Below are positions 23,200 through 35,945 of a DNA stretch of 64,000 nucleotides, in pieces (position 1 is the first letter of the stretch; every line of letters starts with the position of its first letter). The notes beneath the pieces were generated by a model. The model was not told where the DNA came from, made no database searches, and saw only the letters and a program-made list of their open reading frames with translations. This DNA comes from Rhynochetos jubatus. Its lineage: Eukaryota > Chordata > Aves > Eurypygiformes > Rhynochetidae. The DNA lies in assembly GCA_027574665.1 (NCBI GenBank), contig CM050662.1:3626501-3690500 (forward strand), given 5' to 3'. A program made the translations under genes and the position numbers.

Positions 23200-26100
23200 T
23201 AATGAATTTCATTTTGAATAGAGTTTGTGGACTTGAAATACCATTCATAGCAGGTGAATGCATTTTCCTGCACTGAAGCCAGGAGAGGGGGTGTTTTATG
23301 GGCTGCACCCTGGGCTGAAACCCTGAATTTGGACTGTAGCTGTGCTGCCTGCTCGCCCCCAGGCTTAGGCAGGGCTTTTGCATCCCAGCGACTGGAGGGA
23401 ATGGATTAGAGATGAGTGACCGCTGCTCTTGAAGCAATCCTGGATGAGGAGGTGTTGAGATGGCATCTGCTGGGTGTTTGACAAGGAACCGCACAGCCCT
23501 GCGTGCTTTGTCTGGCCCCCAAGGCGCAGAACCGCTGGGATAGGCTCTGATTAAACTGAGCTCCCAGGACAATCTTTGGTGTCTGTAAGAACTGTTGTTC
23601 CTTTTTGCAGCTTCTCCTTGCAACCTACTGCACGCACAAAGCTCTAAAGAAGGAGAGTACCTTGATGGTGCAGAGGAGGTTCATGGACCTTTGGGTGAGG
23701 CCCAATTCCTCAGCCACCTGTAGCACAGGATACCAAATCCCAGTGCTTTTCTAGCAGGGACAGGCAAGGCTGTGCCCAGTGTCCCTCCAGCTATGGAGCA
23801 TCCTGCTTCCCTAGCCCCAGACTTGTCCCTGGGGGGAGACATGCATGAAGTCTTCTCCAAGCTAAAGTCCTATTTCAAGCCCTACTCCACTGTCATTTGC
23901 AAATAGGTGGACTGAATTGAGTGCTCAAGTCCCCACTTCCAGATGCCCAGGAGAAGAGCTCAGAAAACATCAGCTTCTCCATTTCCAGCCTAGCCAAGCT
24001 TGTAGAAAAAGCCAGAAAACCATAAAAATCGGAAGTTATCTAGCCCCTGCAGCAATGGTTGTTATTCACCATCACTGGTGCACATCTCAACCCAATCACA
24101 CACCCCGCAGACAGGCAAGGCAACACCACTCAGCTCACACTCGATGCCTGACTACGTGCCTCACACCACGCCAGCACCCAGGGACAGCAGAGCTGACAGT
24201 GTATTCACACCTCACTCAGCACCAACCTTGCCAGACCAGGGTCAGCCCTGCGATGCTGTAGTCATACCAGGGATGATGCTTTTCCCTGGCACTGCTTCAG
24301 CAGGGTAGATGCTCTCCAGATGGGAAGGGTGAGCCAGGGGGCACAGGTGCTTCTGGTCATCAACAGAGCCCTTAAATTCCCAGCAGTGGGGCAATACTTG
24401 CAAGTAAGTTGTAAAGGGTGTGAAGGACAGGCTCACCTTGGACATGCTGAAATATTTGTGTTGTACTTGCAAGGACCTGACCTGGCTTGTACGCCTGTTT
24501 GCCTAACTGATGATGGCTTGATAGCTGCAGTCGGGAGCTTATTAACTGAATTCCAAAGGGACTAATTACAGCAGGAATAAGAGCTGTCATCTCACAGGAT
24601 TTTCCATGCATCTGGGTTTGAGGGGGCTGCAGGAGCTGGGACTTGTTGGTGCCCCAGCCTTTGGTGTTGCTGTCCTACTGCTGGGCACAGAAAGGGGTGA
24701 TACCAGGTTTTGGGGAGATGCCACCAGTTGTTTTCCCTCTTCAGGCACTGGAGAGGTGCTCAGCTTGCTGGGGACAGCAGGGTGCTAAGGCAAGTGGGAG
24801 GAGGGGGGTGCAGCATGTGCACCCCTCCAGCTATGGGGAATTTGAAGTCTTGTTATGTGTCCCCTGTGGTGCCGTTGGGTGGTTCCTGGATGGGTCCCTT
24901 CAGCTAAAGCCAGCCCAGAAAAAGCAGCAAGGCCCTGTGTAGCCTTCCATGGGCTCTTGCATGCCCAGGAGAAAGGGCAATCTCCAGATTGGGGGGGGTC
25001 ACATGCTTCCTTTGTGACAGCAGCCCCTGGCACACCAGCTGCTGTAGTGCCAAGCAGTCATACCAGGCCTGGCCTTGAGGCAGCTGCACAGCGCTGGACA
25101 CATGCAAGGGCCATGGGGTGAGACCCCTGGGATGAGCATCTCAGTGGCTGTCCTCTCCAGGAGGGCAGGCTGCGAGGGACCAAAGGTGTTTGTTCCTACT
25201 GTGCTGTGGGGGTGACTCCCTGGACGTGGACGCATGGAGCCCCAGGGTTGCAAAATCCTGTCGCTGTGGATCGCCCAGCGGGCAGGGTACTGCTGCAGAG
25301 AATGTTTCCCATGGCTGTGAGCCCCAGCACTGCTGCTTTCCCAGCGCCTCTCCTCACACTGCATCCTGCAATCCACCCAGCTGGGCCACAGCAGCAGCGG
25401 GGAACTGAGCCTCAGGGGGGTGAGGAGAATTTCCTGAGTTTAAAAATATACATTTTTACATGTGTGTGTATACATACGAACACAATCCTCCTTCCTGCTT
25501 TCAGAAGCCAACATTAACTCCAGCTGTGCCGGCCATGCTGTTCACAGCACAGACCCACAGCCACATGCTGCTGGAGAAGCAGCGAAGGGGGTGAAGGACT
25601 TCCCTGACTATCTTGGTGGCTGGGAAGAAAGAAAACAGCGTAGTATGCTGCTACATCCTAAACCAACTCCTGGCCCTGCGTATTTGACAGCGTTAGTGAC
25701 TGATATACCCTGCAGAAAATTATTCTTGGCCATCAAATGGGTTTACTGCAGTCAGGGACTCAGATCACAGCAAGAGCCTGAATTTTCACCTGGCACTGGC
25801 AATAGGTTTTGGGGATGTCGGTGCAGTCTTGGGATGCCTGGGGGCAGGTGTCCTATGTACCATTGCCCAGAGCTTCTGCTGCTACAAGTGCTTTATTTTT
25901 TTTTCCATGGGCCAAGAAGAAGACCTGTCCTCCCATATAGCTGGAATAAAATTTGGGGTACCCTATGCACAAGGGATGGACTCTGCTTGAATTTCACCTC
26001 CTTCCACCAAAGGCAGCAAGGGGGAAAGGAGCAGGGCTGTGCTGAGCCATGGTTTGCAGCAGAGGGAGCAGCACCCATGTCTCTGGCAGCCTCAGCTGTG

Positions 26101-29100
26101 ACCCCAGACGTGTCTGCCAGGAGTCAGCCCTTCTGCTCACCTCTCCTGGTAGAGCATACGGCTCCCCATGTGCTACTGCCATGTCCAATCTCATATGGTG
26201 TCCCTGCACCTCCTAAGCAGCAGGTTACAAGTGTCTAAATGCCTTGAAAAGCAAGTTACTGAAAGGTTTGGAAGGGGTATGGTGCTGCGGTGGTTGCCAT
26301 AGCCTGCTGCATCCCTTGCCTTCAAGTTTTGGGGAAAAGTGCATGATCCAGCCTAAACTGTGCTTCCCATTTGCATGACCATGCTGGTTTCTGAAGCAGG
26401 GACCTCTCAGGATGGGGAACTGCAGCTTCTGCATCAGCTCTGGGATAAACCGCACGGCAAATGAGCTGTCCCCAGCAGCTTGGATTCTGGGAGAAGGAGC
26501 TTTAGTCCAGTGTAAGCCATTGCAGCTCACAGACTGTGGGTCTGGGGTGCAGGTGGGCCAGGGAGAAGCTCCCTGTCTGTAATTGCCGGCAGCAGGCTCT
26601 TTTTGTCCTGGGGTAGCAGCAGAAAGAGGTTTACAGACCCATACCCAGGAGCTGCAGCTAGGGCTTCACCTTGGAGACTGCAGGACACTCAAGGGCAATG
26701 AGGGGGATGTAACTCAAAACTGTAGGAATCATCTCGCTGGGAAAAAAGAAAGGCAAAGGCTGAATTTATTGTAGCCAAAGCTTAACAGAGAAGGGATTAC
26801 AGTTAGAGCTATAGAGAAATGAAAGAAATCAATTTTTAAATGGATTTGCCTGTGTTTCAGACTGGTTCTGAAAAGCTTGGAGTGATTCAGGTAACGAGGT
26901 AAGAAGTTGCTGAGATATTTATACTGCTTCTGAACAGGTCTGGGGTATTCACGGATTGGGAGGGGGTGTATTGCACATAATCTTCTATTTCTTTCCTTGT
27001 GGTTAGAATCAAACTCAGATTTAATTTTTTTTCCCCCCGAAGCGTTCCCATGAATTCTAACTCAGGGTTTGTTCCCTGGGGGGATCTGCCCTGCTTCAAA
27101 GCAAAGAAAGGTGGTTTTTCGGGGGCCCAGCAAGGCTGCGTGGGTGTGTGGCTACCCAGGGAGTGGCAGGCAGGTTGCAGGATTTAAAACAAACCTGAGA
27201 GAAAGGACCTTCCTGCCAGGGGGGACAATTTCTATTCTGTATTTTCTGTAATTGAAGAGATTCAGGTGCTCTAATAAAACCCATCTCTTGGGCTTTGTGG
27301 TTTCCCTTGGGGAAAAGGTGCAGGCAGGCTCTCCCAGAGCCCAGCTCAGGGACCTCGCGGGGGTTTGCTGCCTTGTTATCAATAATAGAAACGATGGTAA
27401 TGAAACATCTCCGGCAGCTTCAGGTTTCGTCTCTCCTTCAGCCCTCATGTCTCAAAGGTAAACTATTTCATTGCCAATACTGAGCGCAGGGTTGTTTGAA
27501 AGTATTAAGGCTCCAGTTCATCAGAGATCATGTTTTATTTGATTTTGGCCAATTGGCAGTTCCCTGTCTTTGCATCTGCTCCTGGAAGTAAATGTCTTCT
27601 CGGTTTCTGTGCCAACGCCAGCAGCGGCTGAAGGCTTGCCGGGTGCCTGGGTGTACGAGGGGGTAGATCTTTACCATCACTCTGTCCCACGGCTGCTGAA
27701 AAAAGATCCTGAGCCCCCACCTTTGAGGTCTGACATCGAGCCTTTTTGAGTATCTCTGGCTTCCAGGTTGGAGAACCTGGACCCAAACCTCAGATGGAGC
27801 AAAACTATTCCAACTGAGCAGGAAAACCCCGTTCTATGCACAGCCCTCTCAGCAGCAATCTGTCCTACCCCTGCTTCCAGTACCTGGCTGATCCATGCAC
27901 ATGCAGTGGCTAAGGTCACAGAGGAGGGATTGGGGCCGGGAGTTCTCAGCATCAGTGTGTGGATGCTTTCCAGCACCTGCAACAGCCTTGCCCGTTTCCC
28001 GCCCTGGGAAATGCTGGCCTTGTTCCAGGCCAACCGTCCGTGGGCGGTGCATCCAACCTGAGCATGCTGAACACGTCAGTTTTTGCCAGTGATGTCAGTC
28101 CTCTGGAAGACACAAAAATACTACAAGATCTTCTTTCTGTGTCCTTAGGAGTGATAGCAGCGCTAAAAAGGATTGATCAGAAGCTAAGAGCAGAAGCATT
28201 TTTTGCATTTTTTTTTTCTGAACAGTTAGGTTTCCAAGCTTGGGTTTTCAGAATTTTTAAAAAAATTTATCTGGGGGGAGGCAGGCATATTTCATGTACA
28301 GTTCAGTACAGTCCAAAACAGGACAGTAAGCCTCTATTTAAAATTACCAACACAGACCACTCCGGGGCTGCCCTGCCGTGCTTCCTTCTTCACAGGACTG
28401 CCAACGTAGCTGCGAACCCAGACACCCGGACTGGGAAACTGCCTCTCCATCTCCATTAAGGTTCCTTTCATGACACAGGTTATCGTCAGGCACTGTTTGC
28501 ATCTCTTGCTTCCTGACCAGTGATTGTTGCTGTCAGCTTGCTCTTATCCCATTTATTATATGGGTTGTTTTATCTGGGTTTATTGCTTCTTTCACCTTTC
28601 ATCTAATCAGTGTGCATTTTTCCCGTTGATTTTTTAATCAGCATGGCTTTTTTGAACACATTTAAGGCATCTTTTTAAATGGTCTTCAACAACTCTAAAG
28701 TAATCACTGCAATTATTCTGTTAATTTTCCTCCCAGTTCCTAAATGTTTTCAGCAGGGCCCATCTCTATGGGCCTATATCAGTTCCCAGGCATGGATTGC
28801 ATTTGGGCAGAGGAACAAAACCAGGGCATGACAGATAACTCTTAATAAGGAATTGTGTTTGGTGATCAGTTCACCCTAATCCATTAGAAAAGGGGCTAAG
28901 ACAGCAATATTCTGAAGGCAATGAATACTTTGAGTTGGAAAGTAATCAGGGCGTGTTTCTGAAGCTGTGAGTATGAGAAGCCTCCTGAGATCCCCCACGA
29001 GCTGTGCCTAGAGCCACCACAGCACGGGGTGTGCCTGTCTCCTGAGGGATAGAGCCAGTCAACCTCCATCGCTCCCTTTAGGGTACAGTACGGGGACAAG

Positions 29101-30079
29101 AAGGAAATTCTCCTGCTTTTGAAGAGGTCCCTCAAAAATCACCAATCCACAGGCACAGGCTGAGGAGCAGCAAGATACCACGTGTTGGGTGTTTTACAGG
29201 AGATGCTGGGGGCTTGCTCATGCCTCCTGGCACTTTCTTAGAGAGAAAATAAATCTTGAATTACCCTGTTTTCATTTCCAATAAAACTGCATGTTGGCAG
29301 TTGCCTTGGAGCTAATAATCTGACATGGTGCTGTGCATCTGGGAATGTTCGTAGCATGGGTGTGCTGGTTTTCTATTTGAGACTGACAGTGCAGTACTGT
29401 ATTGTTGGTTTCCTACCGCTATATGGGGTACCCAGCACATCATAACAAAAAGAAACACGAAGGTAGGCAATTTATCATAATACAAAAATAAAAGGCATAA
29501 TAATGTAAATTATGCACATCATTAACCCCAACTGTTGCTCCAAAATGGACACAAATTCCATAAGAAAATCATCTTTAAGTTGAGCCGTAACAATTTTCTC
29601 TGAAGGGCTTCCCTATAGGTGCTGGAAGACCCATGCGTCCTCTTCTTGTGAGGATTGGAGAGCTGGCTCAGCGCCCTGTTAACACACTAACATTAGCCTC
29701 TTCCTCCTCTTAACCATGGAGGGGCTGCAGTACCCCCAGGCACGCTCCCGCTCCACCAGTAAATCAACAGCAGGTCAGGCATCACAGATGGGATTCATCA
29801 GGCTACGGTGGACGTGGACCTGTCACTGTCAGCTCCTCGTTTGTTCAGGGCAGATGGAGTCCATGGCACAACCCATCTCATCCCACAGTAGATGACACAG
29901 AAGGGTGGGTGAACTACACACCACCCCAAAGTGCTATGTGTCCCTTCTGGCTGTGTAGGAGGCCAGAAATAGCCAGCTCTGACATCTCACTTCTTTGATG
30001 CCTAATGATGTCAGAAATTAATCCCATGCCATTGCTGCCATGTTTTCAAGAAATGTGACAGAGCAGGAGAGGAATGGGA
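23200..30079. other. Anonymous non-coding sequence
   Basis: Includes GC-richer sequence (23.3-27.5 kb) with a chance 258-codon frame at 25462-26238 and a G8 run at 24991-24998. AT-rich sequence follows from about 28.1 kb. The segments 28500-28760 and 29270-29560 resemble conserved non-coding DNA but carry no decisive signal. No gene is recognised. Confidence 0.5.
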
Positions 30080-30180
30080 GAGGGACATGGTTTAGTGGTG
30101 GACTTGGCAGTGTTGGGTTAAGGATTGGACTTGATGCTCTTAATGGTCTCTTCCAACCTAAATGATTCTATGATTCTACG
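30080..30180 (+). mobile_element. CR1 LINE, short 5'-truncated 3' end
   Basis: Starts with GAGGGACATGGTTTAGTGG and continues with the block containing GGATTGGACTTGATG. It then has TCTTCCAACCTAAATGATTC and ends GATTCTATGATTCTACG. This matches the 3' end of an avian CR1 subfamily different from the copy at 8192-8377, which carries the GGCAGGGGG variant. Only about 100 bp remain, typical of 5' truncation. Confidence 0.92.
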
Positions 30181-32390
30181 AATTGGTGTTGGATGCCTCC
30201 TCCTTACCTACTTCTCTCCTTCCTGTCCACTCACTCTTTAGCCTCTTCAAAGAGGAAAGAGGCAGTTTAAACTCTTTCATCATATCACCCTCATCAAAGG
30301 CAAGTGGGCTACAGCCTGAGTGGGATTTCCCAGCCCCCTGCCATTGAACAGATTACTAAAACTGTTTAAAGCAACTTAAAACCTTCCTGCATAGAATTTT
30401 CCACTGCAAAAATTAGACCTCATGAAAATAAATAATTCCCAGAGGAAATTTCAATTTGATTACAAATATTGACTTGCTTGGGGGAAATTTTTTTTTAAAG
30501 AAAAATCCATTTGGAATCAACATTTTCAAATTAAACATGTATGTTCGCTCTCTTATAGTACTTAACTTGGAAAAATACCGATTTTGTTTCCAGTGGTTGG
30601 GGATTTTTAGGAGTTTCTTCCATCCATATTTTTCTGCAAGAGCTGAACAAAAGCAATGCCTTAAAATTGGGCAAAGCAGGGAAAATATTTGTTTTAATTT
30701 TAAAAGATTAAAGAAAAAGTAATATGAAATGTTGTAAATCATTTTCATGCATCTAGAAAACCCATAAAACTGCACAAATGTGTATTAAAGCTGTAGCCCC
30801 AGGAGATGCCTGAGCTGCAGAAGCACCAGGCAGAGTAGACACGGGTGTTGTTCACTCAGACTGTCTCTACCACCTCGTTGCTCCCATGTCCAGCAGGTCA
30901 GAGTGATTTTTGCGAGGATGTGACAGCCAGGAGATGTGGGAGATGATCAGACAGGTGGACAGAACTTGGTGGTCCACCAGCTTTAGTGGTGGGTAGCACC
31001 AAGCTGTGCATGGCCTCCCCATAATACCTGGGTTGACCCCATGAGCTCGGTGACCCTGGGCAACTACAGATTCTCCCCTAGAGGCACCCAGGCCAGTAGA
31101 TGTTTGTATGAGTTGCTGAACTCCACTTTGGGCTTCACACCCCACCAGAGTCGTACTTCAGGCACCTCTGTGCTCTTCCAGGGTTTGGCCCTGCTGAACA
31201 AAGCAAAACCCAACTGCTTAGAATGCATATTTTTGGTTTTCCTCCCCAGAATCTCTCTTTCTCTGCTGAGAGTGATCCTTCTGCTCTCAGAAACAGTGAA
31301 GCTGAGCTGAAATGCTTCAGAAACCTAGGAATTTCAGGACATGGGGTGCTCAGGTGGGAATGTGTGCTGCTTTTGCCACTTTATGGATTAAAAAAAGGTA
31401 GGAAACCAACTTAGCTGCATCCAGTGTAGGAGTTTTGTCAGGGAGAGGGGCAAATTGTACAAGATAACCCTGGTGAGACCTGTGCCCTGCTTGGTTTTGA
31501 AGGGGAAGGAGTGGGTAGGAGGAAGGAGGAGCTGGAGGAACAGCAACCTTTTGATGTGGACAGGGTTTCCGCCCACTGATATTTGTCCTGTGAGAGGTAT
31601 TGATGGGGAGCAGCCTTGAGCCAAAAATGTCTCTGCCAAAATAAACCAAACCCATTTGTTTTAAAACTAAAACCTGGTCATGGTAAGTGACACTGCCTGG
31701 AGTTGGATGCTCTCTTGAAGCCCGAATCAGAGGGCAGAGGGGTTAAGCTCTCCCCGAGGGAGGTCCTCCCCAGATCCCCAGCAGCTGCTCGGGTCCCTGC
31801 TGAAGGTAAGCAAGCTCTAGCAGAGACACTGCTCGCTGGAGGCATCCAGGTATCAGCCAGAAATTACTCCAGACAGCGGAAGTGCTTTCTAGGAGCACTC
31901 CATTAATAGAGGCAGATAACATATCGCTGATAACAAATGCAAAAAGCCCTTGGACTAACAGCCTGTTTGCCCAGGCAATATCCCCACTGAGCACAGCAGC
32001 CATTAGTCGCAGCGGGAGGCACCGGGAGCAGCTCTCTCTGGCAGGAGAGCCGCGCTCCGACATCAAAGCAGGAAAACAAATGCCTGAACTATTTACCCTG
32101 GCAAAGGTGCCATTTCTGCACCTCTCCAGCCACACCCCAGCATGCACAGGCTCCAGTAAGCGATGCTTGAGCCTGTCTGGCCCCACAGGTAGTGCAGCAC
32201 CGGCTGGAGACGCGGCTGCAGTCCCCGGGCTGGCGTGTGTCCATCTCTGGGGTGAGCGGGGCAGGTGTCCAGTGCTTGCACCACGGTACCTCAACACTTT
32301 CCTCAAATGATGGTGTTTCACATACACTATTCCGTGCATACCTGGTTAAGCTGTTTAGGAGGATGGATGTTGTCAATGAGGATAACCTCT
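30181..32390. other. Anonymous non-coding sequence
   Basis: No gene or known repeat is recognised. The part at 30360-30730 is AT-rich. From about 31.7 to 32.3 kb the sequence is richer in CpG, but I see no promoter elements that fix a start site. Confidence 0.5.
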
Positions 32391-32392
32391 CT

Positions 32393-32520
32393 TAAGGTTA
32401 ATTAATCATTTGTAAACCGACCTTTGGATGTATGCATTATTCATCAGTGCTCCTGAACTAAGGGGCCAGATAATTTTCAGTCACTGGGTTTTTTGTTAAA
32501 GTCTTTAGTTATTCCATAAC
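32393..32520. promoter_or_regulatory. Candidate regulatory segment with HNF1-like and forkhead-like sites
   Basis: GTTAATTAATC (32398-32408) resembles an HNF1/homeodomain site and is followed within a few bases by TGTAAAC, a forkhead core in this orientation. Further ATTA/TAAT cores follow. This could be an enhancer fragment; the motifs alone are weak evidence. Confidence 0.2.
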
Positions 32521-33399
32521 TGAGGGCAATTGCTGAAGTAGTGCAGAGCAATGCCCCGGGGTGCTGCCTGCACGCAGGATGCTCATGCTTTCCCATCATT
32601 TAGACCACAGCCTGGGTTTAGGCTGGACCACAGCCCAGCAGCCGCTTTTCTTCCCCACCTGCGTATTTCTTCCTTGAAGCCTGACTGACCTTAAACTATT
32701 TTGAAGACTCCTCTCCAGGAGCTTGACATTTAAAAGTGCAGTGACAGAAAATAACTTCTTCTAAAAATACGTGTAACTTATTTACCAGTATGAGGAGAGG
32801 GGGAGAAGAATTCAGATGAAGGCATGCATATACATCGCGCTGCTCGATTGTGACTTTCGCTGAGGCCAGCAATGTGACTGCTCCCCTCCAGCAAAGCTGC
32901 TCCCTGTGTTATGGTAGCATGTAGGGCTTTTGCCCCACATCCAATCCTGGGGCTGGCTGAGGAGAAGCTGGGATAAGGAGAGAGGGGATCCCTGTGTTCC
33001 CCTCCCCAGGCTGCAGGGAGGGCACAGGGCAAGGCTGCAGCCTTGGGGGACCCAAGGAGTTGATTTAACATCCCACGGCCACCAAAAGTGGAAGACAGGA
33101 AAAGACGAGCCAGCATTTATTGCGAAAACACCCCGTGGATCATTCTTTGTCAGATTACATAAATGAAGAAAAAAAAAAAGAGAGAGAAAAAAGAAATCAA
33201 AGACAAAATGCTGCACAAGTTGGTGAGCTCAGTACTCAGGAAATTGCTTGTATCTCCAGGGGGAAAATCCTCCTGCACCCCTTGTCTTTCCAAGCGAGAG
33301 CAGACCCTGCCCAAACAGGCTTCTTCGCCCCCTTCCCCACCCAAAACTACAGGGTAGCCATGGGGGAGTCTCCTGAACGTGAGGCATTCATGTATCTTT
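32521..33399. other. Anonymous sequence with a purine tract
   Basis: A purine-only stretch (A10 then GA/A runs) lies at about 33163-33195. No gene is recognised. Confidence 0.55.
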
Positions 33400-33730
33400 A
33401 ATTATTGTTTCAGCCACATAAATCCATGCTGAATTAAAATTCATGATGGTTCTAGGGTACAAGTGCAAACAATTTGTTCGGTAAACTTTGCTCTAATTGG
33501 CATTCTGAAAATTTCCTGTTAATCAAGCCCCTTGGGCTTGGTTTACCAGTGTAGTTCTGCCTGCGAATGTCAGTGCTCGCAGGGTGCGCGCATGTATGCC
33601 GATTTCAAGGGTCTTTATACGATATTAACTCATACACCTTGTCCTCACATTAATTTGCAAGTAATTTTTTAACAACCTTCTGTGGCCCTGTCTTTTATCT
33701 TGCTGCTTCATTACTCACGGCAAGCGAGCG
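33400..33730. promoter_or_regulatory. Candidate conserved non-coding segment
   Basis: High-complexity, mildly AT-rich sequence with many TAAT/ATTA cores, for example CTCTAATTGGC near 33492 and ACATTAATTTGCAAGTAATT near 33647. It has no mobile-element resemblance. It looks like vertebrate developmental non-coding elements, but this is pattern impression only. Confidence 0.2.
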
Positions 33731-34879
33731 AGCGGAAGAGCATTTGTAAAACCCAAACCAAAATTGCACTCAGGAATGCCTAGGATCTGAACTGAGGGCG
33801 CCTGAAATTCCTTCCCACAGGAGCCGTGTTTCCAGTGGCACTCAACTCGGAGTGGCCACGGGAGAAAGGTGAAGGTTTTCAGGCCAGCGTGGCAACTGCC
33901 AGCCCTGCAAGTGGTGCTGCTGCGTGGTGGGTCTGGCCAAATGTGCCCAGAAACAGGGCTACGGAGGTGGGTCACGCTGTCGTCCTCTCCAGCCAAGGAT
34001 ATGAGCATCACCTGAAGAGCGAAGGAATGAGCAGAGCTTGTTTTTCATCCCAGTCCCACGTGCACAGAGAACATCAGAAATGACTCCAGGAGATGCCAGG
34101 GTGAGGGAGGGTCCTGCCCCAAAGCCCCGTTTCCCAAATACCATCCAACATGGACCAATTGGTCAATTCCGGATCCTTCTCTCCAAGCAACACCCTCTCT
34201 GCAGCGATGTCCAGCCAGTCCCACCTGGGACTGCTGCCAGGAGGATTTTAGGAGCTTTCAGTGATCCCCCTCTTCAGTTTTGCAGCCTTGTCACACTTAT
34301 ATCCCAAGAGATTTGGGAATAGGAGAAGCTGTGTATAACCTGAGTGTCTCTTCCCATCAGCACAGTAAGATGGAAGGATAGAAATAACAAAATAATGAGC
34401 ATCTGACAGAGATCAGGGAAGCAGTGGAGAAGCTCTCTGGGATGGCAATACGTGGTAAGGAAACGTATGAGAGCCGACACTTCCCAGAAGAGACCGAAGA
34501 TGATGCACAACAGCAAACTGCTCCCCTGTGAAAGCAGATAAGAAGTGTAATTAGATGGCATTACGGTAGCAGCAGGGTCTGGAAGCTGGAAAGAAATCGT
34601 ACGGAAAGTCGAAACAGGCACGTGCCTGGGAGGGAGAATGGAGGAATAATACAGGCTCACAGCGTGAGGGAGGCTCAGTCTGTGCGCACAAGGCTTTGGA
34701 GGCGACCAAGGATCCGCAAATAAATCAGGTGCAAAACGAGAACAGCAAGATGTGTAGGGATGTACGTGTCTGGGGCAGGAGAACGGACTGGGCGTTCAAA
34801 GCGGGAATTTGCCCCACCTCTCTTGTTTCAGGCTTCATAAAAAGGTTAATCGTAAATGAAACTTAACAAAACAGGCTTT
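33731..34879. other. Anonymous non-coding sequence
   Basis: I recognise nothing. Short open frames on both strands have no family resemblance. Confidence 0.5.
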
Positions 34880-35280
34880 AAAGGGAACTGTGGAGAAGGC
34901 CAGCAAATGGAAAGAAGTTTAAAGCCATTTGGCTGTGTTAAATATGTTCAAAATCAGAGAATCTGATAAAATGCACCCAAGAAGGTTGAAGCCTTGGTGG
35001 TTATCTTAAAAATTTATGAAGGCATAGAGATCCCTGGAGATGAAAGAAGGACCTCTCTTTTAAAGTGGATACTTTATTCAATTCTTTAATTTTTTTAAAA
35101 TTGTCTTAATCTCAATTCCCTGAAAGAGGCTGGAAGAGAGTCTTAAATGAGCAACTTGTAACATGTAAAATGATGAATAAAATCAAAGACATGGGTTAGT
35201 CAAAAAACCACTCATGTCAGCCCAATTTAGTTTCCTTCTTTGATAAGGCAACAGGCATACTTGAGGATGGGAAAGCAGAA
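34880..35280 (+). mobile_element. Ancient CR1-type LINE fragment (RT region)
   Basis: The RT entry motif is recognisable around GAATCTGATAAAATGCACCC (near 34960), matching the GPDKMHPRV-type segment of CR1 ORF2. Later blocks near 35205-35280 (ACTCATGTCAGCCCAATTTAG, then GAGGATGGGAAAGCAG) correspond to the QHGF-to-VDEGK part of the RT. Stops and indels are frequent. A matching next RT block turns up about 620 bp further on, at 35905-35945. Confidence 0.55.
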
Positions 35281-35904
35281 AACACACGAGTGAGGCCTTT
35301 TGCATTTTCCCACGGGACAGCCTCGACCAAGCTGAGAAAACACCCGTGGAAAACAATCAGAGCTCAACTGGCAGAACAACTGCTCCCAAAGAGGAGGGGT
35401 CAAGGGAGAAGGAGGATTCTCCAGCCTCCACCATGGCTCTCAAGGAGGGACTGTCGACGTTCCCCTCCACACAGCCAATGGGCTGCCCTTCTCTGATTTG
35501 GCAGTCCACAGCTTTGCCCAAAGACAGCTCCTTGCCCAAGGAAAATTGAGAGTAAACCCTTGTTATGCTGATTTCTAGCATCTTGTGTTGGTTTATCCTT
35601 CGCTTCCCCATGACATCAGCATTCCCATGCATATTTAAGTAGAAACATTTTGATGCTGTGTTATCCCATATTAACCCCAGATACTGGCATGGAGCCAAGA
35701 AGATGATTTTGGTAGAGCTTCAGTCAATCCACCTGGTTTGGAAACAGTGCAGATCTTGTACAAGCAGCCCACAAGCCTGTGTGTGAACATGGTGGCTTTG
35801 CCACTCCGCTCCCGGCCCTCTGGATGGACGGACAGACGGATAGATGGGAAGCCCCAGTCAAGGGACTTTGTAAGCTGTAGGAACGGCTGCTGGAGGAATG
35901 CAGG
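35281..35904. other. Interval that may be an insertion into the LINE
   Basis: About 620 bp of sequence unlike CR1 separates two blocks that are only about 40 bp apart in intact CR1 elements. I do not recognise the interval and see no clear terminal repeats or target duplication. It may be an old insertion, or the downstream match may be chance. Confidence 0.3.
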
Positions 35905-35945
35905 AACAGAAGCTTTTGATAGAGTTTCAAACAATGTGTAATTAT
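35905..35945 (+). mobile_element. Possible continuation of the CR1-type RT fragment
   Basis: The plus-strand frame reads EAFDRVSNNV, very like the catalytic-core-preceding KAFDTVSHN segment of CR1 RT. It is the expected next block after the fragment ending near 35280. It is short, so the call is tentative. Confidence 0.4.

Noticed and set aside
25462..26238. 258-codon open frame, plus strand
   Set aside because: Low-information sequence with no recognisable domain. Neighbouring frames are also open, which points to composition rather than coding.
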